Assembly: GCA_009746045.1 (NCBI GenBank)
Contig: RPFO01000165.1
Span: 2,457,521 to 2,521,520, forward strand
Length of the DNA stretch: 64,000 nucleotides
Source of the DNA: Mesostigma viride
Lineage: Eukaryota; Streptophyta; Mesostigmatophyceae; Mesostigmatales; Mesostigmataceae
Direction: 5' to 3'
How positions within the stretch are numbered: the stretch's first letter is position 1; the number at the start of each line of letters is the position of its first letter. Made by a program: the position numbers and the translations under genes. This document shows positions 47,847 through 58,188 of the stretch, in pieces. The notes below the pieces were generated by a model. The model searched no databases, was not told where the DNA came from, and worked only from the letters and a program-made list of their open reading frames with translations.

Positions 47847-50800
47847 TGAACAAGTGTCCAGCCGCGGGCATCAAGACGGTCCACTTCGCCGAGATGGCGG
47901 GCAAGACCGACTCGATGGAAGCCCAGGTGGCTGCCATCAAGCATGGTGAGGAGGCGACGGCGCCCCCCAACCAATTCGAGACGGTGTACCGGGAGGACCC
48001 ATTCTGGGCGCCCATGCCGGGTGACGTCGAGATCAACGCTGCGGAGGCTACCAAAGGCAAGCAGGCACGCAGCCCGCTTTCTTTTCAGCAGGCACCCATG
48101 TTGCCTGCCGGGCAGTTGCCCGCGTCCTTTTCCATGCCGCTGGCTGGGGTGCAATCTGCTTTTGAGCATGCGAACCCTGCTGGGCTGGAGCAGCGTAGGC
48201 GATTGGCGCCTGTGTACCCAATGCCGTTCATTGTGGACGTACCCATGTTTTCAGCACGGCAGGTGGTCGACACCTTCGGGCAGAAGGGGGTTGAGTGGCT
48301 GGGGTCGGTTGTGTCCGAGATCCAGTTGTTCGCAGATGGGCATGATGTGCGCACCTTGCGCAATTCTGAGTCCGTCACCTACGGGCGCCAGCCGGTAGAA
48401 GCCGCAGTGCCCGTGGTGCAAGCGGGAGTGGTCAGCACAAGTAGCCAGCAGCGCACTAGTGCAGTCCCCCAGGTTCCCACGGTGGTTCCATACCCCAATG
48501 GTGAGCCGTCCATGGCGTTCCAAGCAGTTGGAGCCTGTGGAGATGTATGGAGCGACATGGTGACATGTCCGTTGGTTGGCGCAGTCAAGCTTGATAGCGG
48601 TGCTCAGCCGCTAGTCATCAGCACGGACTTGGCCACCATGCTGAACCTGACCTACGAGAACGGTGGCTTAGTGGAAAGCCCCGTGTCTGTGTCAGGTTGG
48701 CAGGGTCCGGCTAGTAAGCCGTACGCTATGACGGCGGTTAAAGTCAACGTGATTTTCAATCCGTTGCGCGCCTCTAGCATGACCACCGTGTCCGCGTATG
48801 CGCTGGTGGTCAACAAGTGTGGATATTCCGCACTACTCGGGGTGGATGTCCTTGCTCGCGCCATGGTTCAGGTGGACTATAGGGCGGAGGAGGCATCTTA
48901 CATCCCTGATTGGGATGGGGCTGGCCTGAAGCGGGCCAGCGTGCCGGTCTCATGCTTCAGTTCTTCAGCCGGGGCTGCACGCCTCAACCCTTCCGCGGCT
49001 GCGGGCGTGGTGGAGGTCAGCATGGTGGAGGTACGGGCGGCGGGCTCATCGGCGTGGGACAAGCATCGGACGGTGCTGCCCCAGCCAACGGCGAGCATTG
49101 CCAAGATGCGCACGCAGTGGTCGCTGGATGCTGTGACGTCCACGCGGCAGCTGGCTATGCGCAAGCGGGTAACTGAAGCCGTCATCACCATTCCTCAGAT
49201 GGCCAGCCATGGCCTCACTTTGCTGCAACCGGGTGTCTCGGAGGCCCAAGGTAATTTTTCTGCTGCAATCTTACCGCAGGCCCCTGATTTTGCCAAGGGT
49301 GCGGTAGTGTTGGAACTGTTTGCGGGGATCGGAGGGGGCATTGCAGGCTTTTTGGCCGCAGGCGGCGTGTGCCGTAAACTCATCGCGGTAGAGCCATCGC
49401 ACAAGGCGCGTCAGGTGTACTTCAGTCACTGTGGCGTGTTGTCGCGAGAGTATCCCGCGCAGTTTCCGCCATCAGCATGGCGTGACCCGTTTGGGGAATG
49501 TCCTCAAGATATCCGAGCCATCGGTGAGGTGCAGGTGCAGCAGTTGTTGCGCAGGCATCATGCCATCGACTTGGTAATTGCGGGTTGGGAGTGCCAGGGC
49601 CTGAGCCAGGCAGGGCAAGGGCGGGGGCTAGCCGATCCGCGTAGCGCGCTGTTCTGGGAACTGTTGCGTGTGGTGGGACTGTTGCAGTCGCGTCAGCCCC
49701 ATCCGCCTGCGTATCTGTTTGAGAACGTTGTGGCGGGTGACAGCCCACATCAGGCGGTGCGGGAGGACTGGGCTACAATCGTGGCACTCCTGGGGGAGCC
49801 CATCGTGTGTGACAACGCAGGGCTGGGTGGGCTCACGCATCGTTTGCGTGCCTATTGGACCAACGTGGCGTGTGCGACCGATGTGCAGGCGGTCTTGGGG
49901 GCCGTAGCAAGGCAGCATCCGAGTGTGTCTGCGGAGGTAGCATTGCCTTCCCACCTAGTCACGCAGAAGGTGGATAGCGAGGATCGCCCACCGTATGCAC
50001 GCGTCAACCGGGTCGGGAGCCCCATGTGTGCACTGCCGACCCTGGTCAGTTACCAAGGGTCGACAGCATACCGTGATCGGGGTAAGGGTCTCGTTTGGGA
50101 CACTACCACCGGTCTGTTGGTGCAGCCACCCGCAGAATTTCGTGAGGCCAGCATGGGTTTTCATGTCGGGGCCTCGGCGCTGCCGGGCGTGCTCGAGAGT
50201 GAGCGCTGGTCTTTGATAGGCCAGGCTATGTCGGTGTTGCAGGTCGGGTATGTGCTGCTTGCATCGGTTGCCGTGCGCCAGTCTGGGGGGGCGTCCCCAG
50301 CCAATCCGCCTCAGCAGGTTGAGGCGCGCGCAGCCAAACTGAAGCGCCCTGCAGCGACGGGGACTTCATCAGCATGGGGGTGGCGTCTGCGACAGGTGTG
50401 GACTATCATTCTCATGACCGCCCTGCTGACCAGCACCGTGCTGGCCGGCGAGCCCACGCTGCATCGGGTAATACACCGTGCGGCACGCGAGGCTCCGGCG
50501 GTGGGTGTCACACCAGGCGTGGCAGCCTTTTCCTTGTTCCACGACGATGCGGCTAGGGCGCCGCATCTTGAGGCACATGCGGTAGCTGTGGGTGATCCCG
50601 CGGATACGCACCCCTGGGCTATTGGCGAACACCTTTCTGATGCGCAGCGCTCAGCCATGCTAAAGTGGCTAGGCACTGCAAGGGGGGCCTTCGCTTTCAC
50701 AAGTGATGAACTGGGGTGTTTCAATGGTGGGACCATGCGTGTTCCATTGGACACTGACACTCCTTTGTTCCGACGCCAGCATCGCCTGAGTCAGGCCGAG

Positions 50801-51062
50801 TTGGATTTTGTAGCCGAGCAATGCAAGGAGTTAGAGGATGCCGGTATCATCAGGCAATCTTCCTCCAGCTATGCCGCTGCCGTTGTCGTTGCGCCCAAGA
50901 AGGACGCTATCACCGGGGCATGGACGGGTATGCGCATGGCCACCGATCTGCGGTTGCTGAATGCACACACACCCGTGGACCGTTACCCCATGCCACGTGT
51001 GGATGATGTCCTGGATAAGATATCTCCTCATGTGAAGTTTGTGTCCTCGCTGGACCTGCGTA
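47846..51062 (+). CDS. pol: Y2 pol: protease, C5-DNA methyltransferase, start of RT
   Basis: About 1070 residues before D. Retropepsin: KLDSGAQPLVIS (~249) and ALLGVDVL (~328). Cytosine-5 methyltransferase, about residues 485-800: motif I LELFAGIGGG (~488), motif II VEPSHKA, motif IV GWECQGLSQ with the catalytic Cys (~581; EC in place of the usual PC), motif VI FENVVAG (~625), motif VIII THRLRAYWTN (~664), a target-recognition stretch, and a motif X-like end near 785. A hydrophobic stretch (WTIILMTALLTSTVLAG, ~855) follows. RT starts near 975 and stops at SSLDLR, where D is inserted before SGFHQI (62968). The enzyme would methylate cytosine in DNA; the position between protease and RT shows it belongs to the element. 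Confidence 0.9.
49300..50250 (+). other. DNA cytosine-5 methyltransferase domain inside Y2 pol
   Basis: Boundaries of the methyltransferase module. The order of motifs I, II, IV, VI, VIII, target recognition and X is that of standard C5 methyltransferases, with no circular permutation. All key residues I can check are present: FAGIG, the Cys of ECQG, ENV and the basic RLR of motif VIII. Y1 lacks the whole module through an in-frame deletion. Capture of such enzymes by retrotransposons is known in charophytes and dinoflagellates. Confidence 0.9.
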
Positions 51063-51089
51063 GGGTGGTTTTACCGGATTAGGATACAT
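51063..51089 (+). repeat. D left terminal inverted repeat
   Basis: 27 bp, perfect inverse of 62941-62967. A second AGGATACATTT follows at about 51099-51109. Confidence 0.9.
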
Positions 51090-51780
51090 TTTTTTGTCTA
51101 GGATACATTTGATGCACTGTGCAGTTTTCAGATGTGTTTGTGGGGGTTGATTGCGCCTAGCATGCATTTTATTGAAGCAATGAGTTTCCCAAGATATACA
51201 TTATATAAACTAAGACAATTGACCCATTAACGCAATGAGACAACATCAATGAGACAACATATGCCAATTGAAGGCTGCCCGCAACTTTATTCCAAGTTCA
51301 TTATTATATGATTCCAAGACCATAACTCTTCCAAGACCGTACATCTTCAAGATATAGCACTACAGACACCCACGCGGCTTCCGCGGTCATCACGCTCCTC
51401 CTCCAAGACAACTCAACCTTACAGGACGTTGGGCCATCATACGTCCGGAATAATTGTGTCACTTATTACATAACCAAACTTTTTGAGGGATCGCCATGGT
51501 TGCATGGTTTCAACACATGCGCCCTGCACTCATGTGCATCAAAGGTGTTGCGTAGTGCCAACTCAGTGTCAAAGAACTGATTCAATAATATTTCCCGTAT
51601 GGCCATGAAGGCCCACATGAGTTAAACATGGCCGAGAGTGATTGCATCATCCTTCTTGGCGACATCGGTCTTGACGACGTCGATGGGGAAGACGGCAGCA
51701 CCTGCATGTGAACAAAAGAATCCATGAACTGTGGCATCCAAAGGCAACAACATATTAGCATCCCATTGAACACGAAGCCA
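51090..51780. other. D left subterminal region
   Basis: AT-richer non-coding DNA with short repeated words (AGGATACATTT; AATGAGACAACAT twice near 51235-51260). At 51622-51770 the minus strand has a stretch of ordinary-looking protein sequence (WDANMLLPLDATVHGFF, FPIDVVKTDVAKKDDAI) joined to satellite; it could be an exon remnant, but no family was recognised. Confidence 0.4.
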
Positions 51781-51879
51781 CGCTGACCCGGCCATCCAGC
51801 CGCCCACGCAGCCACAGAGCCAGCCAGCCACGCAGTGACGCACCCACCCAGCCACACATCCACGCATCCACGCACCCGG

Positions 51880-52775
51880 CACCCCCCCCCCCCCCAGCCA
51901 GCCACGCAGCCACGCAGCCACGCAGCCACGCAGCAGCGCAGCCACGCAGCCACACAGCCACGCACCCTCCTTTCCAGCCACGCAGCCACGCAGCCACGCA
52001 GCCACGCAGCCACGCAGCCACGCAGCCACGCAGCAGCGCAGCTACACGCAGCCACACAGCCACGCACCCTCCTTTCCAGCCAAGCAGCCACGCAGCCACG
52101 CAGCCACGCAGCCACGCAGCAGCGCAGCCACGCAGCCACACAGCCACGCACCCTCCTTTCCAGCCACGCAGCCACGCAGCCACGCAGCAGCGCAGCCACG
52201 CAGCCACACAGCCACGCACCCTCCTTTCCAGCCAAGCAGCCACGCAGCCACGCAGCCACGCAGCCACGCAGCAGCGCAGCCACGCAGCCACACAGCCACG
52301 CAGCCACGCAGCCACGCAGCAGCGCAGCCACGCAGCCACGCAGCCACGCAGCAGCGCAGCCACGCAGCCACACAGCCACGCACCCTCCTTTCCAGCCACG
52401 CAGCCACGCAGCCACGCAGCCACGCAGCCACGCAGCCACGCAGCCACGCAGCCACGCAGCCACGCAGCAGCGCAGCCACGCAGCCACACAGCCACGCACC
52501 CTCCTTTCCAGCCAAGCAGCCACGCAGCCACGCAGCAGCGCAGCCACGCAGCCACACAGCCACGCACCCTCCTTTCCAGCCACGCAGCCACGCAGCAGCG
52601 CAGCCACGCAGCCACGCAGCAGCGCAGCCACGCAGCCACACAGCCACGCAGCCACGCAGCCACGCAGCAGCGCAGCCACGCAGCCACGCAGCCACGCAGC
52701 CACGCAGCAGCGCAGCCACGCAGCCACACAGCCACGCACCCTCCTTTCCAGCCAAGCAGCCACGCAGTCACACAG
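51880..52775. repeat. Satellite 1: CAGCCACG octamer array
   Basis: About 0.9 kb of 8-bp CAGCCACG units with variants CAGCAGCG and CAGCCACA, broken at intervals by a CACCCTCCTTTCCAGCCA spacer that marks a higher-order period. A C run (about 51883-51895) lies at the left edge. Because 8 is not a multiple of 3, every frame repeats each 24 bp and is stop-free, giving long but meaningless frames on both strands. Confidence 0.9.
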
Positions 52776-52842
52776 TCAAACCCCCCTACACCCCCCCCCA
52801 CACACACCCCCCACCCCACCCACTCAACACTACACGAATGAC

Positions 52843-52978
52843 TCACAAAGAACTGCTGCACCACCGATGATCCCTGCGGGAACTGCTCTGCTGCCGACGG
52901 TCCCTGCGAAAACTGCTGCAGTGCCGACAATGCCTGTGGAAACTGCGACATTGCCGACGCTGCCTGCGGGAACTGAAG

Positions 52979-53047
<69 letters not shown>

Positions 53048-53084
53048 AGTTGTTGCTGCAGTTGCTGCTGCAGTTGCTGCTGCA

Positions 53085-53123
<39 letters not shown>

Positions 53124-53394
53124 GCTGGACCACTTGTTTCTGCACCTCTTGACGCAGCTGCAAACCAAGCTCTTCAACCTTCTTGCTTTGGTTCTCCATA
53201 GCTCGTTGCATCTCTCTCATCGTCTGTTCCACGCCCACCAGTACGGGGGTCGGCGGCGGCAGCGGCTGGGTACGCTCTGGCTGGGTGCGCTCTGGCTGCC
53301 GTGCAGGACCTTGCCACATCGGCCGGCGCATTGGTGGTTTGCACCGGCCAAAAAATCTACTTTCATGGCACCAGATTTCTTTCCTAGCACCCAT
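52843..53394 (-). CDS. Possible polyglutamine coiled-coil protein
   Basis: 183 residues on the minus strand from ATG 53394. The first ~55 residues are Pro/Arg/Cys-rich. Then comes a charged, probably coiled-coil segment (EQTMREMQRAMENQSKKVEEL, about residues 57-78), then long glutamine runs encoded by the CTG/CAG tract, then an Arg/Ser/His-rich end. The overlapping upstream frame (53217-53471; DELIDLCYAGDDCRKWVLG) also looks protein-like, so a frameshift or splice may join them. Polyglutamine next to a coiled coil is common in regulatory proteins, but nothing identifies a function. Confidence 0.35.
52978..53131. repeat. CTG trinucleotide tract
   Basis: About 150 bp of CTG repeats with CAGTTG interruptions, encoding polyleucine on plus and polyglutamine on minus. 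Such tracts are length-unstable. Confidence 0.9.
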
Positions 53395-53589
53395 TTTCTA
53401 CAATCGTCCCCGGCATAACACAAATCAATCAATTCGTCCATGTCATCGCTTCGGCTATCAGCATCGGGCATAGTTCCCGTGGCTAGTGCCCATCATTCTT
53501 TCCACCTTGAGCGGGGCGAAGTCACGAATTCAAGCGCGAAGTGCATTTGAATCAAGCGGGAACTGGGTGACACTGCTTGAAGACGTGCA

Positions 53590-55015
53590 GCTCCAAGGCA
53601 TGCAAATGATGCAATGTATGAAAGATACGATACGCAAAGTTCAGGTGTTCAGGTGAAGCCGTGAAGACGTGGTGAAGACAGGTGAAGACGCGGTGAAGAC
53701 GTGAAGACGTGAAGACGTGAAGACGTGAAGACACGATACGGCAAGTTCAGGTGAAGTTCAGGTGTTCAGGTGAAGCCGTGAAGACGTGAAGCCGTGAAGC
53801 CGTGAAGACGTGGTGAAGACAGGTGAAGACGCGGTGAAGACGTGAAGACGTGAAGACGTGAAGACGTGAAGACGTGAAGACACGATACGGCAAGTTCAGG
53901 TGAAGTTCAGGTGTTCAGGTGAAGCCGTGAAGACGTGAAGCCGTGAGGCCGTGAAGACGTGGTGAAGACAGGTGAAGACGCGGTGAAGACGTGAAGACGT
54001 GAAGACGTGAAGACGTGAAGACGTGAAGACACGATACGGCAAGTTCAGGTGAAGTTCAGGTGTTCAGGTGAAGCCGTGAAGACGTGAAGCCGTGAAGCCG
54101 TGAAGACGTGGTGAAGACAGGTGAAGACGCGGTGAAGACGTGAAGACGTGAAGACGTGAAGACGTGAAGACGTGAAGACACGATACGGCAAGTTCAGGTG
54201 AAGTTCAGGTGTTCAGGTGAAGCCGTGAAGCCGTGAAGACGCGAAGACGTGAAGACGTGGTGAAGACAGGTGAAGACGCGGTGAAGACGTGAAGACGTGA
54301 AGACGTGAAGACGTGAAGACGTGAAGACACGATACGGCAAGTTCAGGTGAAGTTCAGGTGTTCAGGTGAAGCCGTGAAGACGTGAAGCCGTGAAGCCGTG
54401 AAGACGTGGTGAAGACAGGTGAAGACGCGGTGAAGACGTGAAGACGTGAAGACGTGAAGACGTGAAGACACGATACGGCAAGTTCAGGTGAAGTTCAGGT
54501 GTTCAGGTGAAGCCGTGAAGACGTGAAGACGCGAAGACGTGAAGACGTGGTGAAGACAGGTGAAGACGCGGTGAAGACGTGAAGACGTGAAGACGTGAAG
54601 ACGTGAAGACGTGAAGACACGATACGGCAAGTTCAGGTGAAGTTCAGGTGTTCAGGTGAAGCCGTGAAGACGTGAAGCCGTGAAGCCGTGAAGACGTGGT
54701 GAAGACAGGTGAAGACGCGGTGAAGACGTGAAGACGTGAAGACGTGAAGACGTGAAGACACGATACGGCAAGTTCAGGTGAAGTTCAGGTGTTCAGGTGA
54801 AGCCGTGAAGACGTGAAGACGCGAAGACGTGAAGACGTGGTGAAGACAGGTGAAGACGCGGTGAAGACGTGAAGACGTGAAGACGTGCATGCAAGGTATC
54901 AAAGATACGATACGCCGCAAGTTCAGGTGAAGTCGTGAAGACGTGAAGACGTGAAGACGTGAAGACGTGAAGACGTGAAGACGTGAAGACGTGAAGACGT
55001 GAAGACCAGGACTGA
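53590..55015. repeat. Satellite 2: GTGAAGAC octamer with 149/141-bp higher-order unit
   Basis: The monomer GTGAAGAC (variant GTGAAGCC) is organised in larger units marked by CGATACGGCAAGTTCAGG. The marker occurs near 53735, 53882, 54032, 54181, 54330, 54471, 54620 and 54761, giving spacings of about 149 or 141 bp, the difference being one octamer. A degenerate first copy lies near 53630 and a run of pure octamers closes the array (54940-55010). It is non-coding. Confidence 0.9.
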
Positions 55016-55089
55016 CACGTGAAGACTGGGACGTGAAGGCAAGTTGCAGCACTCGGCCGCTGCAGTCGCACGCAGGTAGAAACGAGTAT

Positions 55090-55405
55090 TGCTGCTTGAA
55101 TCTGTCAAGACCCCATCGAATGTAAAACAGGTTTTTCGTAAAGAAATCCGATTTGTGGGCGGGCTTTACATATTGCTTCTGTCCAAGCACTACCGGATGT
55201 AAAACAGTATACTTCTTGAAGAAATAAGTTGGGGCTTTGTTGGGCGTCACATTTGACCGGTGGGCGGAGTTTCCTGCTTCTGTGAAGGCGCCATCGAATG
55301 TAGATCAGTAGATTTTCTAAAGAAATCTGAGTTGTGGGCGGGGCCTTTATTGCTTGTGTCCATCCACCACCGGATGTAGAACAGTAGACTTATTGAAGGT
55401 GAATC
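55090..55405. repeat. Tandem pair of ~185-bp diverged units
   Basis: Two imperfect copies, starting near 55094 and 55277, share CCATCGAATGTA, TAAAGAAATC, TTGTGGGCGGG and ACCGGATGTA. They may be a relic of an older tandem repeat. No gene is seen. Confidence 0.6.
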
Positions 55406-56490
55406 ACGATACAACAGCTGTAGTTGACAACATCATGACCGGCACATCTTTCCCCCACCGCTGCTCAACCCGGTCCCCCCCAAACTCCTCCACACTTGCC
55501 CACCTTTCCACCCTCCTCCACGGCCCGTTGTGTTTGCAGGCGTCGGCACAAAGGGAGGAGGCCGTGCGAGCCGGGAAACTCACGGTATGGTTTGATTTCT
55601 AGTTTTGTATTAGGACCCTAGGGTAGCTATGTTATATAGGCATGTCTGACAGCATAGCTCACCATTTCATTACCATGGGATGCTGAGCATACCATTTCCA
55701 GAGAGGTAAGTCAGTCACTCTTCGCAGTTGACAAGTCAGAGAAAGCAATCAAGTGCAGCGTTCACAACTCTTGCCGCTCGTAACCTTTTGTCTGCCCTGT
55801 TTGGCAGCTCCCTGTCTTTGCTTTCTCTCGTATTTCTTTCTTTTGTCTCTTTTCTACATCTTTCTTTGCTAATTCTTGAATATATGATGCTATTGTAGCA
55901 TCCTTCTAGCGCGGATCGCTCTTAATATCCTTCTCGCGCACGTTTCCTCGCTTTTTCTCATGTAAGAGCGTCTTCCCTGCCCATGCAGCGTGTACCTGGT
56001 GTGTGTGGCTCTGCCTTGCCAATCACAACTGACCGACATGCTGGTCAGGCACTGCAGGTCGTTGCCCTTGCGTGTGTGAACCTGCTGTTTTGGCTGTTCC
56101 CATGGCCGCTGCGTGTGTCCGTGAATGATACCATGGGAGGGAGACTTCTCCCATGGGTCCCCTTCGCTGACACTCGTGATGTAGGTTCGCGTCGACTTGT
56201 TTCTCTCACTGTGCCCATATTGGCCTCGCACGGCTTTGTCTCTCATTCCTTGTTTGCATGCGGCGGCGTGTAGACCATCATCTTCATCCGAGACCGCAAC
56301 AGCAAGGGCCAGGAGGTGAGTAATTGCTGAGGGCATGGCTCCTATCCCTTGATGAGTCTAGCGCCATGTACCACCCTCTATGCCTGCATATAGGTGACGC
56401 ATTGAAAATGCAAGCATCTTACTAGAAGTAGCACGGGCCTCCGAGGTGAGATTCTGCGCAGGCCTCATGATCCCAATGGACCTGCGAAGC
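55406..56490. other. Unassigned stretch in D
   Basis: No recognised gene. A T/C-rich stretch (about 55790-55890) precedes small overlapping frames on both strands (plus 55983-56273, minus 55890-56336); neither resembles a known protein and both have ordinary composition. A GAGAGGTAAGTC motif at about 55700 resembles a 5' splice site, so exons cannot be excluded. Confidence 0.3.
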
Positions 56491-56499
56491 GCATGGCGC

Positions 56500-57480
56500 G
56501 CATGGGCGGCCGGCCGGCGCAGCTGGCATGCGGCGGGGCGGGGCTGTCGACGGGCGGCGGGGCAGGGCCGTCGGCGCGCGGGGGGCCAGCGGCGCTGCCG
56601 GTGCGCGCGGGCGGCGGGCCGGCGCACCTGGCATGCGGCGGGGCAGGGCTGTCGACGGGCGGCGGGGCGGGGCAGTCGACGGGCGGCGGGGCAGGGCCAG
56701 CGGCGCTGCCGGCGCGCGTGGGCAGCGGGCCGGCGCAGCTGGCATGCGGCGGGGCGGGGCTGTCGACGGGCGTCGGGGCAGGGCTGTTGACGGGCGGCGG
56801 GGCAGGGCCGTCGGCGCGCGGGGGGCCAGCGGCGCTGCCGGCGCGCGCGGGCGGCGGGCCGGCGCACCTGGCATGCGGTGGGTCGGGGCTGTCGACGGGC
56901 GGCGGGGCGGGGCAGTCGACGGGCGGCGGGGCAGGGCCGTCAGCGCGCGGGGGGCCAGCGGCGCTGCCGGCGCGCGTGGGCGGCGGGCCGGCGCAGCTGG
57001 CATGCGGCGGGGCGGGGCAGTCGACAGGCGGCGGGGCGGGGCAGCCGGTGCGCGGCGGGGCGGCGCCGTCGGCGGGCGGCGAGGTGGCGCAGCCAGCGCG
57101 CAGCGAGGTGGCAGCGGCGGCGCAGCCTGCATGCGGCGGGGCAGGGCTGTCGACGGGCGGCGGGGCGGGGCAGTCGACGGGCGGCGGGGCAGGGCCGTCG
57201 GCGCGCGGGGGCCAGCGGCGCTGCCGGCGCGCATGGGCGGCGGGCCGGCGCAGCTGGCATGCGGCGGGGCGGGGCTGTCAACGGGCGGCGGGGCAGGGCC
57301 GTCGGCGCGCGGGGGGCCAACGGCGCTGCCGGCGCGCGTGGGCGGCGGGCCGGCGCAGCTGGCATGCGGCGGGGCGGGGCAGCCTGTCGACGGGCTACGG
57401 GGCGGGGCAGCCGGCGCGCGGCGGGCCGGCGGCGCAGCCGGCGGGCGGCGGAGCGGCGGAGCGGCGGAGCGGCACAGCCG
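56500..57480. repeat. Satellite 3: very GC-rich minisatellite
   Basis: About 1 kb of tandem units of roughly 105-130 bp. Each holds GCAGCTGGCATGCGGCGGGGCGG, GTCGACGGGCGGCGGGG (once or twice) and a GCGCGCGGGGGGCCAGCG block. Long frames occur on both strands but only translate the repeat (Gly/Ala/Arg or Pro/Ala/Arg). Many G runs could form quadruplexes. Confidence 0.85.
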
Positions 57481-58188
57481 GTGCCTGAAAAACGCGGTCG
57501 CTCAATGAAGGTGCACCACGCCGTCTTCTTCCAGGTACAGGGCAACACAGAGACCTGGTTGTCCTACCGGACCACGGAGTCCCAAAAGACGCCGTGGCAG
57601 CCCGCGGGGACTCGACAGGAAGGCGCGCCACGGTGCGGGAAGGCGATGACACAGCCATACAGGTTTGATGCGGAGGGGCGGCCGCTGTTTGGCGTCCGAC
57701 TTGTGTGTCAGGGGTGCACTACAATACGGTTCGTAGGAGACGCGAAATGAGTGAGAATGTTACCCGAGCGGTAACGAGGATTTGCACCGTTGATTTTAAC
57801 ATATGTTTCTTTTTTTGCGCCATTTGGCGAGCATCGACTGGAGCCTGAACCTAGCGGGGGGAATCGTGCGGGGGAATCTTGCGGGGGAATCTTGCGGGGA
57901 AAAATTCCGAACGTGATTTTAGCGAAGTCCTACTATACTTTGCTTGGTACACGGTACTACAGTTTCGTCACTGAAAATTTTCTGTAGTTGCGTTGGTTTT
58001 TCGTACGTTCCGCTGAAATTTTTGTGTTCAGTGCCCAGATCACAATTTGATCCGGGCGCAAAATGATTGGCTGTACGGTACGAACCAAAAACGAAATTTT
58101 AGTATCTAAGTTCCGCAGCGCTTGCTGAATTTGCCCCGGAAGCCCGGGGGCACTTTCCCCGCTGAAAAAGGTGTCCGCGGAAGCGTAT
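57481..58188 (+). other. Region after satellite 3, with a short possible coding end
   Basis: The frame leaving the satellite ends with about 80 residues of normal composition (57508-57750: HHAVFFQVQGNTETW ... RLVCQGCTTIRFVGD). This may be a real C-terminal exon, but it is unrecognised. From 57840 to 57900 GGGGGAATCTTGCG is repeated three times. The rest up to the miniature LTR element shows no gene. Confidence 0.35.

Noticed and set aside
49300-50250. Host DNA methyltransferase gene or restriction-modification system
   Set aside because: The domain is in one uninterrupted frame with retropepsin before and Ty3 RT after, so it belongs to the retroelement.
51582-52951. Long frames on both strands of the CAGCCACG array (about 400-530 codons)
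   Set aside because: They only translate an 8-bp repeat that is stop-free in every frame; composition is wholly periodic.
53590-55015. CRISPR-like regular repeats
   Set aside because: The spacing is made of octamer monomers, not unique spacers, and the context is eukaryotic.
55890-56336. 148-codon minus-strand frame in D
   Set aside because: No family resemblance and an overlapping plus-strand frame of equal quality; not enough to call a gene.
56422-57508. Several 200-330-codon Gly/Ala/Arg or Pro/Ala/Arg frames
   Set aside because: Products of a GC-rich minisatellite open in most frames; no non-repetitive core except the short tail noted at 57508-57750.
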